DNA of 5,923 bases from Gammaproteobacteria bacterium (GTDB lineage Bacteria > Pseudomonadota > Gammaproteobacteria > Granulosicoccales > Granulosicoccaceae): positions 1 through 5,923 of the forward strand of contig DOIU01000084.1 in the NCBI GenBank assembly GCA_003511825.1, given 5' to 3'. Positions 5,920-5,923 of this stretch are shown here, in pieces; position 1 is the first letter of the stretch, and each line of letters starts with the position of its first letter. Both the position numbers and the translations under genes were made by a program. The notes under the pieces were generated by a model. That model saw only the letters and a list, made by a program, of their open reading frames with translations. It was not told where the DNA came from and ran no database searches.

Positions 5920-5923
5920 GGAT

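Overview
The window looks like chromosomal DNA of a Gammaproteobacterium with moderately high GC. The evidence is the gene families present (a DUF1111/imelysin/DUF1513 cluster, DUF2721, ArsJ, and a CcdB of the Aliivibrio fischeri type) and tightly packed operons with 1-11 bp gene overlaps. I cannot place it to genus. I see no tRNA, rRNA, insertion sequence, CRISPR array or replication origin.

Region 1 (1-2762, + strand) is the 3' part of an operon for exported proteins. It holds the C-terminal part of a di-haem DUF1111 'thiol oxidoreductase', an imelysin-family lipoprotein-like or periplasmic protein with a Sec signal, and a DUF1513 beta-propeller protein with a twin-arginine signal. The three genes overlap by 1 and 11 bp and are probably translationally coupled. 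This set is a recognised conserved neighbourhood in Proteobacteria, usually linked to iron. Its promoter, and probably a first imelysin gene, lie left of the window.

Region 2 (2763-3282) holds a small three-helix DUF2721 membrane protein, 73 bp after region 1 and on the same strand. Its role is unknown.

Region 3 (3283-5589) is a two-gene arsenate-resistance unit. A strong sigma70-type promoter (TTGACC, 18 bp, GATAAT) is followed by an inverted repeat that could be an operator, then a GAPDH of the ArsJ-associated type and arsJ, which overlap by 4 bp (ATGA). In the known pathway this GAPDH uses arsenate in place of phosphate to make 1-arseno-3-phosphoglycerate. The ArsJ permease exports that unstable compound, which falls apart outside the cell. 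The net effect is arsenate efflux without reduction to arsenite. No arsR or arsC lies in the window.

Region 4 (5590-5923) carries a CcdB-type gyrase-toxin homologue on the - strand, tail to tail with arsJ and only 12 bp from it. Its ccdA antitoxin gene, if present, would lie just past the right edge. Its C-terminus differs from the Gly-Ile end of characterised CcdB toxins, so its toxicity is an open question.
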